A DNA stretch of 64,000 bases from Nonomuraea pusilla (GTDB lineage: Bacteria; Actinomycetota; Actinomycetes; Streptosporangiales; Streptosporangiaceae), in assembly GCF_900109355.1 (NCBI RefSeq), contig NZ_FOBF01000002.1, positions 496,001 through 560,000 of the forward strand. Direction: 5' to 3'. The number at the start of each line of letters is the position of its first letter. Within the stretch, counting starts at the first letter, position 1. The notes under the pieces were generated by a model, which searched no databases, was not told where the DNA came from, and saw only the letters and a program-made list of their open reading frames with translations. This document shows positions 25,053-33,737 of the stretch, one piece after another. Position numbers and translations under genes: made by a program.

Positions 25053-26038
25053 CCCGGCGATCGGCCCTGGGCCTGGGCGAGGCGTAGGGCCCGGCCCCAA
25101 TGGGTTCGGCGGCGGGATGCCAGGACCTCGGTGACCTTGGCGATGGCCTCAGCGCCGGGTTTGACGTAGCGCATGGCGGTGCGGGGGTTCTGGTGCCGGG
25201 TCTTGCCCATGATGAGCTGCAGCGGGACTTCGGCCTCGCCGAGGTGGGTGGTGGCGGAGTGGCGCAGCTGGTGCAGATCGAGCCCGGCGTACTTGTCCAG
25301 CAGGACGCGGGCGCGGTCGTAGCCGAGGCGGGCGCGGCCGGTGTGCGGGCAGATGTCGGCGGCGGCCGGACGGCGGGCGGGGACCGGTCGGCGTGCGGAC
25401 AGGAACAGCGGGCCGTGCGTGCGGGTGCTGCCGTCCGGGAGCCGGAGGAGCCGAGGCAGCAGGTGGGCGGTGCCGCTGTCCCAGTACACCCACTCGATGG
25501 CGCCGCCTTTGGAACGGACGGGGGCGCGGCGGTGCTCCAGGTCGAGGTCTTCGACGTTCAGCGCCAGAATCTCCGCGGCTCTGGCCGCCGTTTCATAGAG
25601 GATCCGCCACAGGGTCTTCTCGCGCAGCGGGATGTCGCGGCGGGACAGCAGCCGGTGGATGGTGGTCTTGGCGACCGCGCGGGTCTCATCGGCGCTCTCC
25701 TTGCGGCGTTCGGCGTCGGCCGGCACCGAGGGGGCGGCCCAGTGCTTCTTGGTCTGGCACCAGGTGAGCCAGGAGGTGATGGCGGCGCGGTTGCGGTTCC
25801 AGGTGGCCGGCGCGCTCGCTCCCCAGAGTTCGGTGAGCGCGGTGCCGATCTCGATGTCGGTGACGTCGGCGAGTGGCCGGTCGCGGCCGAGCAGCGCGGC
25901 GACGCGGTCGATGGCCGAGACGTAGGCGCGGTGCGTGTTGGGGTTGGCGTTGCACGGGGTGGCGAGGAAGGCGTCGGCGGCTGCGGGGAGGCTGACGCCT
26001 TGCCGGCGAAGGGTGGTGATCTTAGACGCGGCGCTCAT
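24995..26038 (-). CDS. Tyrosine recombinase (phage-integrase family)
   Basis: 347 residues. The N-terminal core-binding domain (NTHRAYVSAIDRVAALL... NRNRAAITSWLTWC) is followed by the catalytic domain with R153 (ETAARAAEIL), H256xxR259 (LHQLRH), H282 (KTRHQNPRTAMRY) and Tyr291, so it can be active. The frame runs antisense into the end of the XRE gene for its last 20 codons; the homologue at 54714 ends just after the equivalent helix, which suggests the original stop was lost. It shares strong similarity with two broken copies at 50410 and 54714. Confidence 0.85.
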   Translation of the reverse strand: MSAASKITTLRRQGVSLPAAADAFLATPCNANPNTHRAYVSAIDRVAALLGRDRPLADVTDIEIGTALTELWGASAPATWNRNRAAITSWLTWCQTKKHWAAPSVPADAERRKESADETRAVAKTTIHRLLSRRDIPLREKTLWRILYETAARAAEILALNVEDLDLEHRRAPVRSKGGAIEWVYWDSGTAHLLPRLLRLPDGSTRTHGPLFLSARRPVPARRPAAADICPHTGRARLGYDRARVLLDKYAGLDLHQLRHSATTHLGEAEVPLQLIMGKTRHQNPRTAMRYVKPGAEAIAKVTEVLASRRRTHWGRALRLAQAQGRSPGHSPVPSRPTPPTIRQGTS

Positions 26039-26140
26039 GCCTGCCGCCGCGCGATGTCTTCGGTGATGTACCGGATAACGTGCCGGAGTCGGGCACCGTC
26101 CCGGCGAGGGGTTGTCCTGGTCGTGGCGCCGTCATGATCG

Positions 26141-26179
26141 CTCATGTACGGGATAAGAGGTCACCGTCGCGTACATGAG
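26141..26179. repeat. Inverted repeat upstream of integrase
   Basis: CTCATGTACG (26141-26150) and CGTACATGAG (26170-26179) are perfect 10-bp arms with a 19-base spacer. TGTACGGGATAA (26145) recurs as TGTACCGGATAA near 26067, giving a direct repeat too. Such arrays could be recombinase arm sites or an operator. Confidence 0.5.
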
Positions 26180-26211
26180 AGTAGCGACTCATGGGGCGCC
26201 AGTGTTTGAAG

Positions 26212-26240
26212 TTGACGATGGCGATCAAATCCGTTTAACT
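26212..26240 (+). promoter_or_regulatory. Sigma70-type promoter of the gntR-ABC operon
   Basis: TTGACG at 26212-26217, 17 bases, TTAACT at 26235-26240. Transcription would start within a few bases of the ATG at 26249, giving a (near-)leaderless mRNA. The AT-rich stretch up to the start is also where a YtrA-type repressor would be expected to bind. Confidence 0.5.
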
Positions 26241-26248
26241 CAATAACT

Positions 26249-26716
26249 ATGGATGTAGATAAAGATGGTTCGCCGTCGCCGATCGAGTTCCGACTCGATC
26301 CCGGCTCGGGGGTGCCGACCTATCTCCAGCTGGTCCATCAGGTGGAGCAGGCGCTGCGGCTGGGGTATCTGCGGCAGGGTGATCAGCTGCCGAGGGTCAA
26401 GGACATCGTCGCCGGGCTGGCCATCAACCCGAACACGGTGCTGAAGGCCTACCGAGAGCTGGAGCACCGTGGCTTGGTGGTCGGGCGGCGCGGCGTCGGC
26501 ACCTTCGTCGAGGGCACGCTGGGCAAGGTGGGGTTGCGCGAGCAGGCCGTTCTGCAGAAGAGCATGCTGGCCTGGATGCGTACGGCGAGCACAGCCGGGC
26601 TGGATGAGGACGGCATGGCCGCGCTGTTCACCGCCGCGTTGCACGACCTGCGCCAGAGCCGTGAGGGCCGGGTGGACGAGGAAGACGGCGGCAGCCGGGC
26701 TGGGGTGGTCGCGTGA
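26249..26716 (+). CDS. GntR family regulator, YtrA-like
   Basis: 155 residues: a winged HTH at about 25-85 (GVPTYLQLVHQVEQALRLGYLRQGDQLPRVKDIVAGLAINPNTVLKAYRELEHRGLVVGRRGVGTFV), followed by only a short helical tail, the layout of the YtrA subfamily, which regulates adjacent ABC exporters. Its end overlaps the ABC ATPase start by 4 bp. No large effector domain is present; YtrA proteins respond to cell-envelope stress or antibiotics in other Gram-positives. Confidence 0.87.
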   Translation: MDVDKDGSPSPIEFRLDPGSGVPTYLQLVHQVEQALRLGYLRQGDQLPRVKDIVAGLAINPNTVLKAYRELEHRGLVVGRRGVGTFVEGTLGKVGLREQAVLQKSMLAWMRTASTAGLDEDGMAALFTAALHDLRQSREGRVDEEDGGSRAGVVA

Positions 26717-27627
26717 GCGCGGGCATCGCGATCGAGACGTCCGGGCTTGGCAAGCGTTATGGGCGGACCTGGGCGTTGCGGGACTGTTCGCTGGCGATCC
26801 CCGCCGGGCATGTGGTCGGGCTGGTCGGCCCGAACGGCGCGGGCAAGACCACGTTGCTGAGTCTCGCCGTCGGCCTGGCCACGCCCACGGCCGGCGACGT
26901 GCGGGTGCTGGGTGACCTGCCGGCGGGATCGCCGGCCGCGCTGGACGGGGTCGCCTTCATGGCCCAGGACGCCGCCCTCTACCGCAACCTGTCCGTCGCC
27001 GACATGCTTCGGGTGGGGCGCAACCTGAACCGGCAGTGGGACACCGCACGCGCTCAGGGCCGGCTGGCGGAGCTGGGCATCCCACTGAACAAGAAGGTCG
27101 GCGCACTGTCGGGCGGCCAGCGCTCTCAGGTCGCGCTCACGCTCGCTCTCGCCAAACGTCCGAAGCTGCTGATCCTGGACGAGCCGCTGGCCGCCCTCGA
27201 TCCGGTGGCCCGGCACGACTTCATGGCGGCCCTGATGGCGGCGGTGGCCGAGGAAGACGTCTCTGTGGTGTTTTCCTCCCATGTCGTCGCCGAGTTGGAG
27301 CGGGTCTGCGACTACCTCGTCGTCGTCCAGGGCGGGCAGGTGCAGGTCGCCGGCGAGGTCGAGGACCTGGCGGCCGGGCATCACGTTCTGACCGGCCCAG
27401 CCGAGCAGGCCGACACCGTTGCCCAGCGCTTCCCGGTGGTCCGGGACCGGCGCACTTCCGCGCAGGCGCACCTGCTGATCCGCACCTCCAACCCCTCCGC
27501 CGCGCCGCCGGGCTGGCAACGGCACCCGATCGGCCTGGAGGAATTGGTACTGGCCTACATGCGCGAGCCCTCGGCCTCGGCGCTGCCCGGCCCGGCACGA
27601 GCTCGCAGTGAAGCGGTGGCATGCTGA
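26713..27627 (+). CDS. ABC transporter ATP-binding protein (CcmA/YtrB-like)
   Basis: 304 residues. GLVGPNGAGKTTLLSLAVGL (Walker A), ALSGGQRSQVALTLALAKRP (signature), LLILDEPLAALD (Walker B) and VVFSSHVVAELERVCD (H-loop) are intact. A roughly 90-residue C-terminal extension is typical of drug/lipid-type export ATPases. Translationally coupled with gntR upstream (GTGA overlap) and with the permease downstream (7-bp overlap), forming a three- or four-gene efflux operon. Confidence 0.9.
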   Translation: MSAGIAIETSGLGKRYGRTWALRDCSLAIPAGHVVGLVGPNGAGKTTLLSLAVGLATPTAGDVRVLGDLPAGSPAALDGVAFMAQDAALYRNLSVADMLRVGRNLNRQWDTARAQGRLAELGIPLNKKVGALSGGQRSQVALTLALAKRPKLLILDEPLAALDPVARHDFMAALMAAVAEEDVSVVFSSHVVAELERVCDYLVVVQGGQVQVAGEVEDLAAGHHVLTGPAEQADTVAQRFPVVRDRRTSAQAHLLIRTSNPSAAPPGWQRHPIGLEELVLAYMREPSASALPGPARARSEAVAC

Positions 27628-28637
27628 TGACGACCTATTCACCGCGCAGCGCCCATGGCGGCTCACTGCCCCGGCTCGGCCTCGCCTGGATCACCTGGCG
27701 CCAGCACCGGTTCGCCTTCTACGGCCTGCTGGGGATGCTGGCCGGCTTCGCCATGCTGATGGTGGTCGAGGGCCTGCGGGCCCGTTCGACCTACGACCAG
27801 CTCGGGCTCGCGCGGTGCGCCTCCTTCACCAGCGGCACCTGCAAGCAGCTCGCCCAGGAGCTGTTCAGCGCCTATCCGCCGAGCTGGCCGTTGATGTTCC
27901 TGCTGCTGCTCCCCGGGGCGTTCGGCGCCTTTATCGGGGGGCCGCTGATCGCGCGTGAGCTGGAGATGGGCACCTACCGGTTCGCCTGGACTCAGGGGGC
28001 CGGGCGTACCCGCTGGCTGGTGACCAAGCTGGTGCTGATCGCCGCCGTGCTGGTCGTGGTAACGGCCGCCTACGGCGTCCTGTACACCTGGTACAACGCT
28101 CCTCTGGACCACGTCATATCCAGGGCCTTCGGTAACTACCTCGGCTTCGAGTTCCAGGGCATCGCCTTCCCGGTCCAGACGCTGTTGGCCTTCACGGCCG
28201 CGGTGTTCGCGGGCCTGCTGATCCGCCGCACCATGATCACGGTCGGCACGGTCTTCCTCGCCTCGTTCGGCCTCGTCGCGGCGACCGTCTTCAAACTTCG
28301 CCAGCACTACATGACACCCTTCACCACCGCCGGCAGCATCGGCCCACGTGACTGGGCGGTCGACACGGCATACGTGGACCCCGCCGGTCACCTGCTCAGC
28401 CACGCCCAGAGCCAAAGCCTGCACTCGAAATGGGCGCTGCTCTCGTCGTCCGGCGACGGGCTTCCCGCAGTCACCTTCGGCAACTGGCTCCGGGCCCAGC
28501 ACTACACCGTCGTCACGAGTTACCATCCCGCCGGCCGGTTCTGGCCGTTCCAGTTCATCGAGGCCGGCTGGATGGGCCTGCTCATCCTGCTGCTGGGCAT
28601 CGCCACCATCTGGCTGCTGCGCCGCCGGATCGGCTGA
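27621..28637 (+). CDS. ABC transporter permease, ABC-2 type
   Basis: 338 residues with about six membrane segments: RLGLAWITWRQHRFAFYGLLGMLAGFAMLM, FLLLLPGAFGAFIGGPLIARELEMGTYRFAWTQGAGRTRWLVTKL (the conserved ABC-2 cytoplasmic loop), VLVVVTAAYGVLYTW and more, ending LLILLLGIATIWLLRRRIG. A large extracytoplasmic loop lies between the last two helices. The start is ATG 27621, overlapping the ATPase stop; ATG 27627 is also possible. Partner of the preceding ATPase, presumably as an exporter. Confidence 0.85.
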   Translation: MLMTTYSPRSAHGGSLPRLGLAWITWRQHRFAFYGLLGMLAGFAMLMVVEGLRARSTYDQLGLARCASFTSGTCKQLAQELFSAYPPSWPLMFLLLLPGAFGAFIGGPLIARELEMGTYRFAWTQGAGRTRWLVTKLVLIAAVLVVVTAAYGVLYTWYNAPLDHVISRAFGNYLGFEFQGIAFPVQTLLAFTAAVFAGLLIRRTMITVGTVFLASFGLVAATVFKLRQHYMTPFTTAGSIGPRDWAVDTAYVDPAGHLLSHAQSQSLHSKWALLSSSGDGLPAVTFGNWLRAQHYTVVTSYHPAGRFWPFQFIEAGWMGLLILLLGIATIWLLRRRIG

Positions 28638-28727
28638 CTCTCCCGCACTCGTTCAGTGGCACCGGCTCGCCCGGTGCCGCCGATGACGCACGCCCTCATC
28701 CTTCCGCGAACAGTTCAAGGAAACCCG

Positions 28728-29906
28728 ATGAACACTGATATGACCCGGCCGCTCGGCCGGGTAGCCGCTGTCCTGCTGGGCTTCACCGCCGCGACGGCCT
28801 GCGCCGCCTCACCGGCCCAGATAGTGGCGGCGGCACGCGCCACTCCCTTCACGGTCTCGTACGCCTCCGGGACCGCGGCGCTGCCTCGCCCGACCGGCTC
28901 GCACGCGGTGGGCCGCGCCACGATGCGCCTGGTCGACGCCCGCCGTCCAGATCCCTGGGAACCGTCGGCGGGCCCACGGCAGCTGATGGCGTCGATGTAC
29001 TACCCCGCCCGGCCCGGGACTGGCGGACCGGCCCCGTACATGACCACCGAGGAGGCCCGGCTGTTCCTACAGGCGAAGGCTCCGGGCGCCGCCATCCCGC
29101 CCGAGAAGCTCAGCGGAATCCGCACCTGGGCGCATACCGACGCACGCCCGGCACTTGGCAGGTTTCCGCTGGTGGTGCTCTCACCTGGCCTCGGGTTCCC
29201 GCGGGCCACACTCACCGGCCTCACCGAGGACCTGGCCAGTCACGGGTACGTCGTCGCCCTGGTCGACCACACCTACGAGACCTCCGGCACGACCTTCCCC
29301 GACGGACGCACCCTCGCCTGCGCCATCTGCGACAAGCCCCCCAAGGGCGGCCCTGCGGCCATCGCCAAGAGCCGGGCCAAGGACATCTCCTTCGTGATCG
29401 ACCAACTGACCGCTCACCGTCCGGCCTGGCAGTACGCCCGCATGATCGACCCCAAGCGCATCGGCATGGCCGGGCACTCCATCGGCGGAAACGCCGCTGC
29501 CACGACCATGGCCACCGACCACCGGGTACGGGCCGGGGTGAACATGGACGGCACCTTCTACGCGCCGGTCCCCGCCACCGGCCTGGACCACCACCCCTTC
29601 CTGATGCTCGGCGCCCAGCACGAGAGCCCAGGCATGGACCCCACCTGGGAACATGCATGGAAGAACCTGAACGGCTGGAAACGCTGGCTGACCGTCGCCG
29701 ACTCCGACCACAGCACGTTCACCGACATGCCCGTCCTCTCCGCATGGGCGGGTAAGCCCGGCCCTGGGCTCTCCCCGCAGCGCGCGGAACAGATCACCCG
29801 CACCTACGTCGGTGCCTTCTTCGACCTGAACCTCAAAGGCAGTCCCCAGCCGGTGCTGACCGGACCGTCGCCGGCCAACCCGGAGGTCACCTTCCAGAAC
29901 CCCTGA
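28728..29906 (+). CDS. Exported alpha/beta hydrolase, PAF-acetylhydrolase-like
   Basis: 392 residues from ATG 28728 (AAGGAAA ahead). The hydrophobic start (VAAVLLGFTAATACAASPA) is a signal or lipoprotein-like peptide (TACA). Catalytic Ser lies in MAGHSIGGNAAATT, the oxyanion segment in PLVVLSPGLGFPRATLTGLTEDLASHGYVVALVDHTYE, and the His in VADSDHSTFTD; these match the platelet-activating-factor acetylhydrolase/chlorophyllase-like group. It probably cleaves a lipid or ester outside the membrane. Cotranscribed with the ABC exporter (90 bp downstream) and closed by a strong hairpin at 29961. Confidence 0.82.
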   Translation: MNTDMTRPLGRVAAVLLGFTAATACAASPAQIVAAARATPFTVSYASGTAALPRPTGSHAVGRATMRLVDARRPDPWEPSAGPRQLMASMYYPARPGTGGPAPYMTTEEARLFLQAKAPGAAIPPEKLSGIRTWAHTDARPALGRFPLVVLSPGLGFPRATLTGLTEDLASHGYVVALVDHTYETSGTTFPDGRTLACAICDKPPKGGPAAIAKSRAKDISFVIDQLTAHRPAWQYARMIDPKRIGMAGHSIGGNAAATTMATDHRVRAGVNMDGTFYAPVPATGLDHHPFLMLGAQHESPGMDPTWEHAWKNLNGWKRWLTVADSDHSTFTDMPVLSAWAGKPGPGLSPQRAEQITRTYVGAFFDLNLKGSPQPVLTGPSPANPEVTFQNP

Positions 29907-29960
29907 TCCCACCGACGACCTCACGAAGGACCAGCGAGGCCAGGACTTCACCACAAAGTG

Positions 29961-30006
29961 ATGACCCTCGGAAGGGCCGGCCGCAGTCGGCCTTTCCGAG
30001 GGTCAT
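29961..30006 (+). terminator. Strong hairpin terminator
   Basis: 19-bp arms (29961-29979 with 29988-30006), one G-U type mismatch, 8-base loop. It lies 55 bp after the hydrolase stop and closes the gntR-ABC-hydrolase operon. Confidence 0.75.
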
Positions 30007-30091
30007 CGAGAGCGGGGCTCGAGCCGAATCCCCGCCACGGCCCAGGAACGCCACGCCAACGGCCCGCCGGAGATCAGGTAGCCCCATCGGC

Positions 30092-30370
30092 ATGCTGCGC
30101 GCCGCCGTCGCGGACGACCCCGACCACCCGCGCGCCACCCCGCTCGTCGGCGAACTGGGCAGCCACAGCGCCGACTTCCGGCGCATGTGGGCACGGCACG
30201 ACGTTCGCGTGGCGGTCTCCGGGACCAAACTGTTCCAGCCCCCGAGGTCGGCGGGATCACCCTCGGCTGGGAGACCCATCCCCTGCCCGGCGACCCGGGC
30301 CCTGTCCTCCAGGTCTACACCGCCGAGCCAGGCAGCGTGGACGCCGAACGCCTTCAGCTCCTCGCGTCCC
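30092..30370 (+). pseudogene. MmyB-type XRE regulator, C-terminal fragment
   Basis: Frame 1 encodes LRAAVADDPDHPRATPLVGELGSHSADFRRMWARHDVRVAVSGTKLFQ, then after a frameshift near 30240 another frame continues PEVGGITLGWETHPLPGDPGPVLQVYTAEPGSVDAERLQLLAS. Joined, this is the ligand-binding MmyB-like domain at the end of actinobacterial XRE regulators. The N-terminal HTH is absent. The rest of 29907-30549 holds only the terminator above and no other gene that I can recognise. Confidence 0.72.
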
Positions 30371-30549
30371 CGTGCCGGACCCCGGCCGACGCACGAGGGA
30401 GGAGCAGGAGGGCACTGATCGCCGGCGTCACGGCCGCGGTGGCGCCGTCGATGCCGTAGGCCGCCGGCTCGGGCCCGTTGCCGCGCGGCACGATCACCGC
30501 GTGCGCGGGCGCTTCCTGGGGCAGAGGCCCGGACTGGGAAGGTGCCCGA

Positions 30550-31113
30550 TCAGCGGGGACGGAGACCGTCGAGGGCGACCTCGATGTACCGCCTCCAATC
30601 GCCCGCAGCGTTGCGGATGACCGCCGCCAGGCCGCAGATGACCATGTTGACGTCGCCGGCCGTCACGTCCTGCCCGACCGTGCCGCGCACCCGCGCCCGG
30701 TCGATCAGCTCTGCGACGACGGCGAGCAGCGCCTCGCGGGTCTCTCCCCGCGGCTCGGCCGAGCCCATGACCTTCTCGATCACCTCGGACATGCCACGAT
30801 CACCCGTCAGCACCTCCCCCACGTGGTGCAGGAACCCGGCCAAGCCCTGAGCCGGATCGTCGGTGTCGGCGAGCCGGCGGGCGGTGGCGACGATCTCGGC
30901 GGCCCGGTGCTCGGCGATGGCCTCGATCAGGGCCTCCCGGGTCGGGAACTTGCGGTAGAGGGTGCCGATGCCGACGTCCGCCGCCCGGGCGACCTCCGAC
31001 ATCTGCACGTCGTGACCGAACTCGGCGAACAGCGCGCGAGCCGCCTCCAGGACACGATCTCGATTGCGCTCGGCGTCGGTACGCGTCTTGCGGCGGGTCT
31101 GCGGAGTTGACAT
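30550..31113 (-). CDS. TetR family regulator
   Basis: 187 residues from ATG 31113 (MSTPQTRRKTRTDAERNRDRVLEAARALFAEFG). The frame is open 16 codons further, but those run into the promoter palindrome. HTH: VQMSEVARAADVGIGTLYRKFPTREALIEAIAEH. The C-terminal region (DVNMVICGLAAVIRNAAGDWRRYIEVALDGLRP) fits the SACE_7040-type TetR_C domain. Divergent from the CynX-like MFS gene at 31192, with a 14-bp palindrome between, so it probably represses that transporter. Confidence 0.87.
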   Translation of the reverse strand: MSTPQTRRKTRTDAERNRDRVLEAARALFAEFGHDVQMSEVARAADVGIGTLYRKFPTREALIEAIAEHRAAEIVATARRLADTDDPAQGLAGFLHHVGEVLTGDRGMSEVIEKVMGSAEPRGETREALLAVVAELIDRARVRGTVGQDVTAGDVNMVICGLAAVIRNAAGDWRRYIEVALDGLRPR

Positions 31114-31145
31114 CCCAAACGATCCTCTGCCTAGACTTCGATTGC

Positions 31146-31159
31146 GGAATCCGGATTCC
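31146..31159. promoter_or_regulatory. TetR operator palindrome
   Basis: GGAATCCGGATTCC, a perfect 14-bp palindrome between the divergent tetR and MFS genes, followed by TATTAT (31169-31174), a plausible -10 for the MFS gene. Confidence 0.6.
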
Positions 31160-31191
31160 ACATTCCGTATTATGCATGAGAGGTCGGCACC

Positions 31192-32463
31192 ATGTCGAAG
31201 GAGCGTTTCATCCTGTTCTCACTCCCTCCAAAGCGGCCGACGGGGCGTTCCCACCGGGCGCTACTGGTGTGGGGGTTGCTGGTGGTGGCGGCGAACCTCC
31301 GGCCGAGTCTGACCGGCGTGGGGCCGCTGCTGGATCGCGTGCAGGCCGAACTGGAGTTGGCCCCGGCCGTGGCCGGTCTGCTGAGCACGCTGCCCCTGCT
31401 GGCGTTCGCGGTGATGTCTCCGGTGGTTCCGCGGCTGGCGGCGCAGTGGGGACCCGAGCGGCTCCTCTGGGCCGCGCTCGTGGTGCTGACGCTCGGGATC
31501 GCGGTCCGGTGGGCACCGGCAGCAATCGGTCTGTTCTCGGGCACCGTGCTGATCGGGGCGGGAATCGCCGTGGGCAACGTCCTGCTGCCGAGCCTGATCA
31601 AGCGCGACTTCCCTACCAGAGTGGGACTGCTGACCAGCGCGTACGCCACGGTGATGGGGGCTGTCGCCGCGGTGGCTTCCGGGGTGGCGGTGCCGATCAG
31701 CCAGGTCGCCCCCGGCGGTTGGCACACCGCGCTGGGGTGCTGGATCGTGCTCGCGCTGGTGGCTGTCGTGCTGTGGCTCCCGCAACTGCGGACGTCGCGG
31801 CCCGCCTCGGAGGCGATCCGCAGGCACCGGTTGCCGTGGGGATCAGCGCTGGCGTGGGCGGTCACGGCGTTCATGGGACTGCAGTCGCTGGGCTTCTACG
31901 TCGTCGTCACATGGTTGCCTCAGGTGCTTCAGGACAGCGGAGTGAGCGCGGCCGCGGCGGGATGGCTGCTGTTTCTGTTCCAGGCGGTCGCGGTGCTGAC
32001 CAGCCTGGCAGTGCCCGCCGCGCTGCGGTGGGCGCGTGACCAGCGCGCGGTGGCGACGGTGAGCTCCGTCGTTCTGCTCGCCGGCTACCTTGGGCTTCTG
32101 GCGGCGCCGGGATGGGCGTTGCTGTGGAGCGTTGTCCTCGGGCTGGGCGGCGGAGCGTGCCTGGTCCTCGCTCTGGCCTTCCTCAGCCTGCGCGCCCAGG
32201 ACGCGACCGTGGCGGGCGCGTTGTCAGCGATGGCGCAATCGATCGGTTACCTCCTGGCCGCCGCAGGGCCGGTGATCTTCGGGCTGCTGCACACCGTCGG
32301 TTCCGGCTGGCAGGTACCCATCATCCTGATGTGCGTCGCCGCCGCCGGCCAGGTGATCGTCGCGATGGTGGCCGGCAGGGGCACGGTGGCGTCATCCGAC
32401 GGCCAGGCACCCGAGCGCGCCCCCTCGCCGGCACCGGATCGCGCTCCTTCGCCTGGGCAATGA
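31192..32463 (+). CDS. MFS transporter, CynX/NimT (YeaN-like) family
   Basis: 423 residues, 12 membrane helices. VWGLLVVAANLRPSLTGVGPLLDRVQAELELAPAVAGLLSTLPLLAFAVMSPVVPRLAAQWG is the distinctive CynX/NimT opening (NLRP.LT.VGPLL). Homologues export 2-nitroimidazole or cyanate-related small molecules. A Pro/Ser-rich hydrophilic tail ends the protein. Controlled presumably by the divergent TetR. The 200 bp after it (32464-32669) contain nothing recognisable. Confidence 0.88.
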   Translation: MSKERFILFSLPPKRPTGRSHRALLVWGLLVVAANLRPSLTGVGPLLDRVQAELELAPAVAGLLSTLPLLAFAVMSPVVPRLAAQWGPERLLWAALVVLTLGIAVRWAPAAIGLFSGTVLIGAGIAVGNVLLPSLIKRDFPTRVGLLTSAYATVMGAVAAVASGVAVPISQVAPGGWHTALGCWIVLALVAVVLWLPQLRTSRPASEAIRRHRLPWGSALAWAVTAFMGLQSLGFYVVVTWLPQVLQDSGVSAAAAGWLLFLFQAVAVLTSLAVPAALRWARDQRAVATVSSVVLLAGYLGLLAAPGWALLWSVVLGLGGGACLVLALAFLSLRAQDATVAGALSAMAQSIGYLLAAAGPVIFGLLHTVGSGWQVPIILMCVAAAGQVIVAMVAGRGTVASSDGQAPERAPSPAPDRAPSPGQ

Positions 32464-32669
32464 CCCCGGCGCATCGAGCAGCAGCCCCGACGCCGCAAGC
32501 TGATCTTCCTGGCCTTCCCGGTGTCGCCGTGGCAGATCTCGCGCACCAGGCGGTGCCGAGACTCCTGCACGCTCGGCTGCTTGCCCAGGATGCGACGGGA
32601 GCTGGAATCGATCCATCTCCCCCCGCCGGGGGAGGGCACTTCTGGAGGCGTCGGCTAACGTCGGTCCAC

Positions 32670-33719
32670 GTGAAACGCCGTCTCGCCCAGGCCGTGCGGG
32701 CCGGGGTCTACCAGCTGCTGGGCGCCGCGCTGCTGGCTCCGGTCGCTGCCGGGCTCGGCCTGCTGATCCTCGCGGAGCTGACACCGGGACGCGTGCTGGT
32801 GCTGTGGGCCGCGTGCCTGCCCGCCTCGGTGCTGCTCGCGATGATGCCGCTGACGCGCCGCCTGGAGGTGACCGCGCTGTCGGAGCTGCTCGACGTCGAC
32901 GTGCCCGAGCGCGGTGACCGCCTCTACCTGGTGGTCCTGACCAGCCTGCACCTGTACGTCGGCGCGACGCTCAGCGCGGTGGTGCTGGCGCTGTCTCCCG
33001 GGCTGCTCCCGCGGGCGTGGCGCGCGGCGCCCGGCGAGGTGGCCGAGGTGCTGCTGCTCGCCGCCGTCACGCTGGCCGCGATGGTCGCCACGGGTTTCGG
33101 CCAGCGCTGGGTCGCGCGCCGGCTGCTGCGCTCCGAGCCGTCCCGCCTGATCGACGAGCTCGGCCGCCGCCAGTCACTCGCCCTGGAACTGCACGACTCC
33201 GTCGGCCACGCCCTCAGCGTCGTCCTGGTGCAGGCCATGGCGGCCGAGGCGGCGCTGCGGCGCGCCGCCCCCGCGCTCGCCGCGCAGTCGCTCGGCCACC
33301 TGACCACCACCGCCCGCAACGCCCAGCAGGAGCTCGACGTGCTGCTCGGCGTGCTCGACGACGGCATGGCGGGCGAGGCGCCCACCTTGGAGGCGCTCGG
33401 CGCGCTCACCCAGGGTCTCGACGTCCGGGTGAGCGTCGACCCCCTCGGCAAGGTACCTCCCGCGACCTCGCAGGCCGCCTTCGCGATCGCCAGGGAGGCG
33501 CTCACCAACGCCCTGCGCCACGGGCACGGCGCGGTCACGCTCGGCGTCGCCGTCGGCACCGACCTGACCCTGACCGTGGAGAACGCGACCCTGGGCAGGC
33601 CCGGGGAGCCGGGGCGCGGCCTGACCGGCATGCGCATGCGGGCCCGGCTCGCAGGCGGGACGTGCGCCTGGGAGGAGGCGGGCGGGACGTGGCGGGTCCG
33701 GGCGAGCCTGCCGCTGTGA
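32670..33719 (+). CDS. Orphan sensor histidine kinase (NarL-partner type)
   Basis: 349 residues from GTG 32670. Four hydrophobic segments (VYQLLGAALLAPVAAGLGLLIL, VLVLWAACLPASVLLAM, LYVGATLSAVVLALS and VLLLAAVTLAAMVA) precede the HisKA_3 motif LALELHDSVGHALSVVLVQAMAAEAA (phospho-acceptor H175). The HATPase part reads AREALTNALRHGHG and GRGLTGMRMRARLAGG. It lacks a large sensor domain, so it probably senses within the membrane. No response regulator lies beside it; the neighbour is a menG-like gene on the other strand. The partnerless LuxR-HTH protein at 11784 is too far away to claim as a partner. Confidence 0.85.
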   Translation: MKRRLAQAVRAGVYQLLGAALLAPVAAGLGLLILAELTPGRVLVLWAACLPASVLLAMMPLTRRLEVTALSELLDVDVPERGDRLYLVVLTSLHLYVGATLSAVVLALSPGLLPRAWRAAPGEVAEVLLLAAVTLAAMVATGFGQRWVARRLLRSEPSRLIDELGRRQSLALELHDSVGHALSVVLVQAMAAEAALRRAAPALAAQSLGHLTTTARNAQQELDVLLGVLDDGMAGEAPTLEALGALTQGLDVRVSVDPLGKVPPATSQAAFAIAREALTNALRHGHGAVTLGVAVGTDLTLTVENATLGRPGEPGRGLTGMRMRARLAGGTCAWEEAGGTWRVRASLPL

Positions 33720-33737
33720 TCCGGGTCGTCCGACGAC

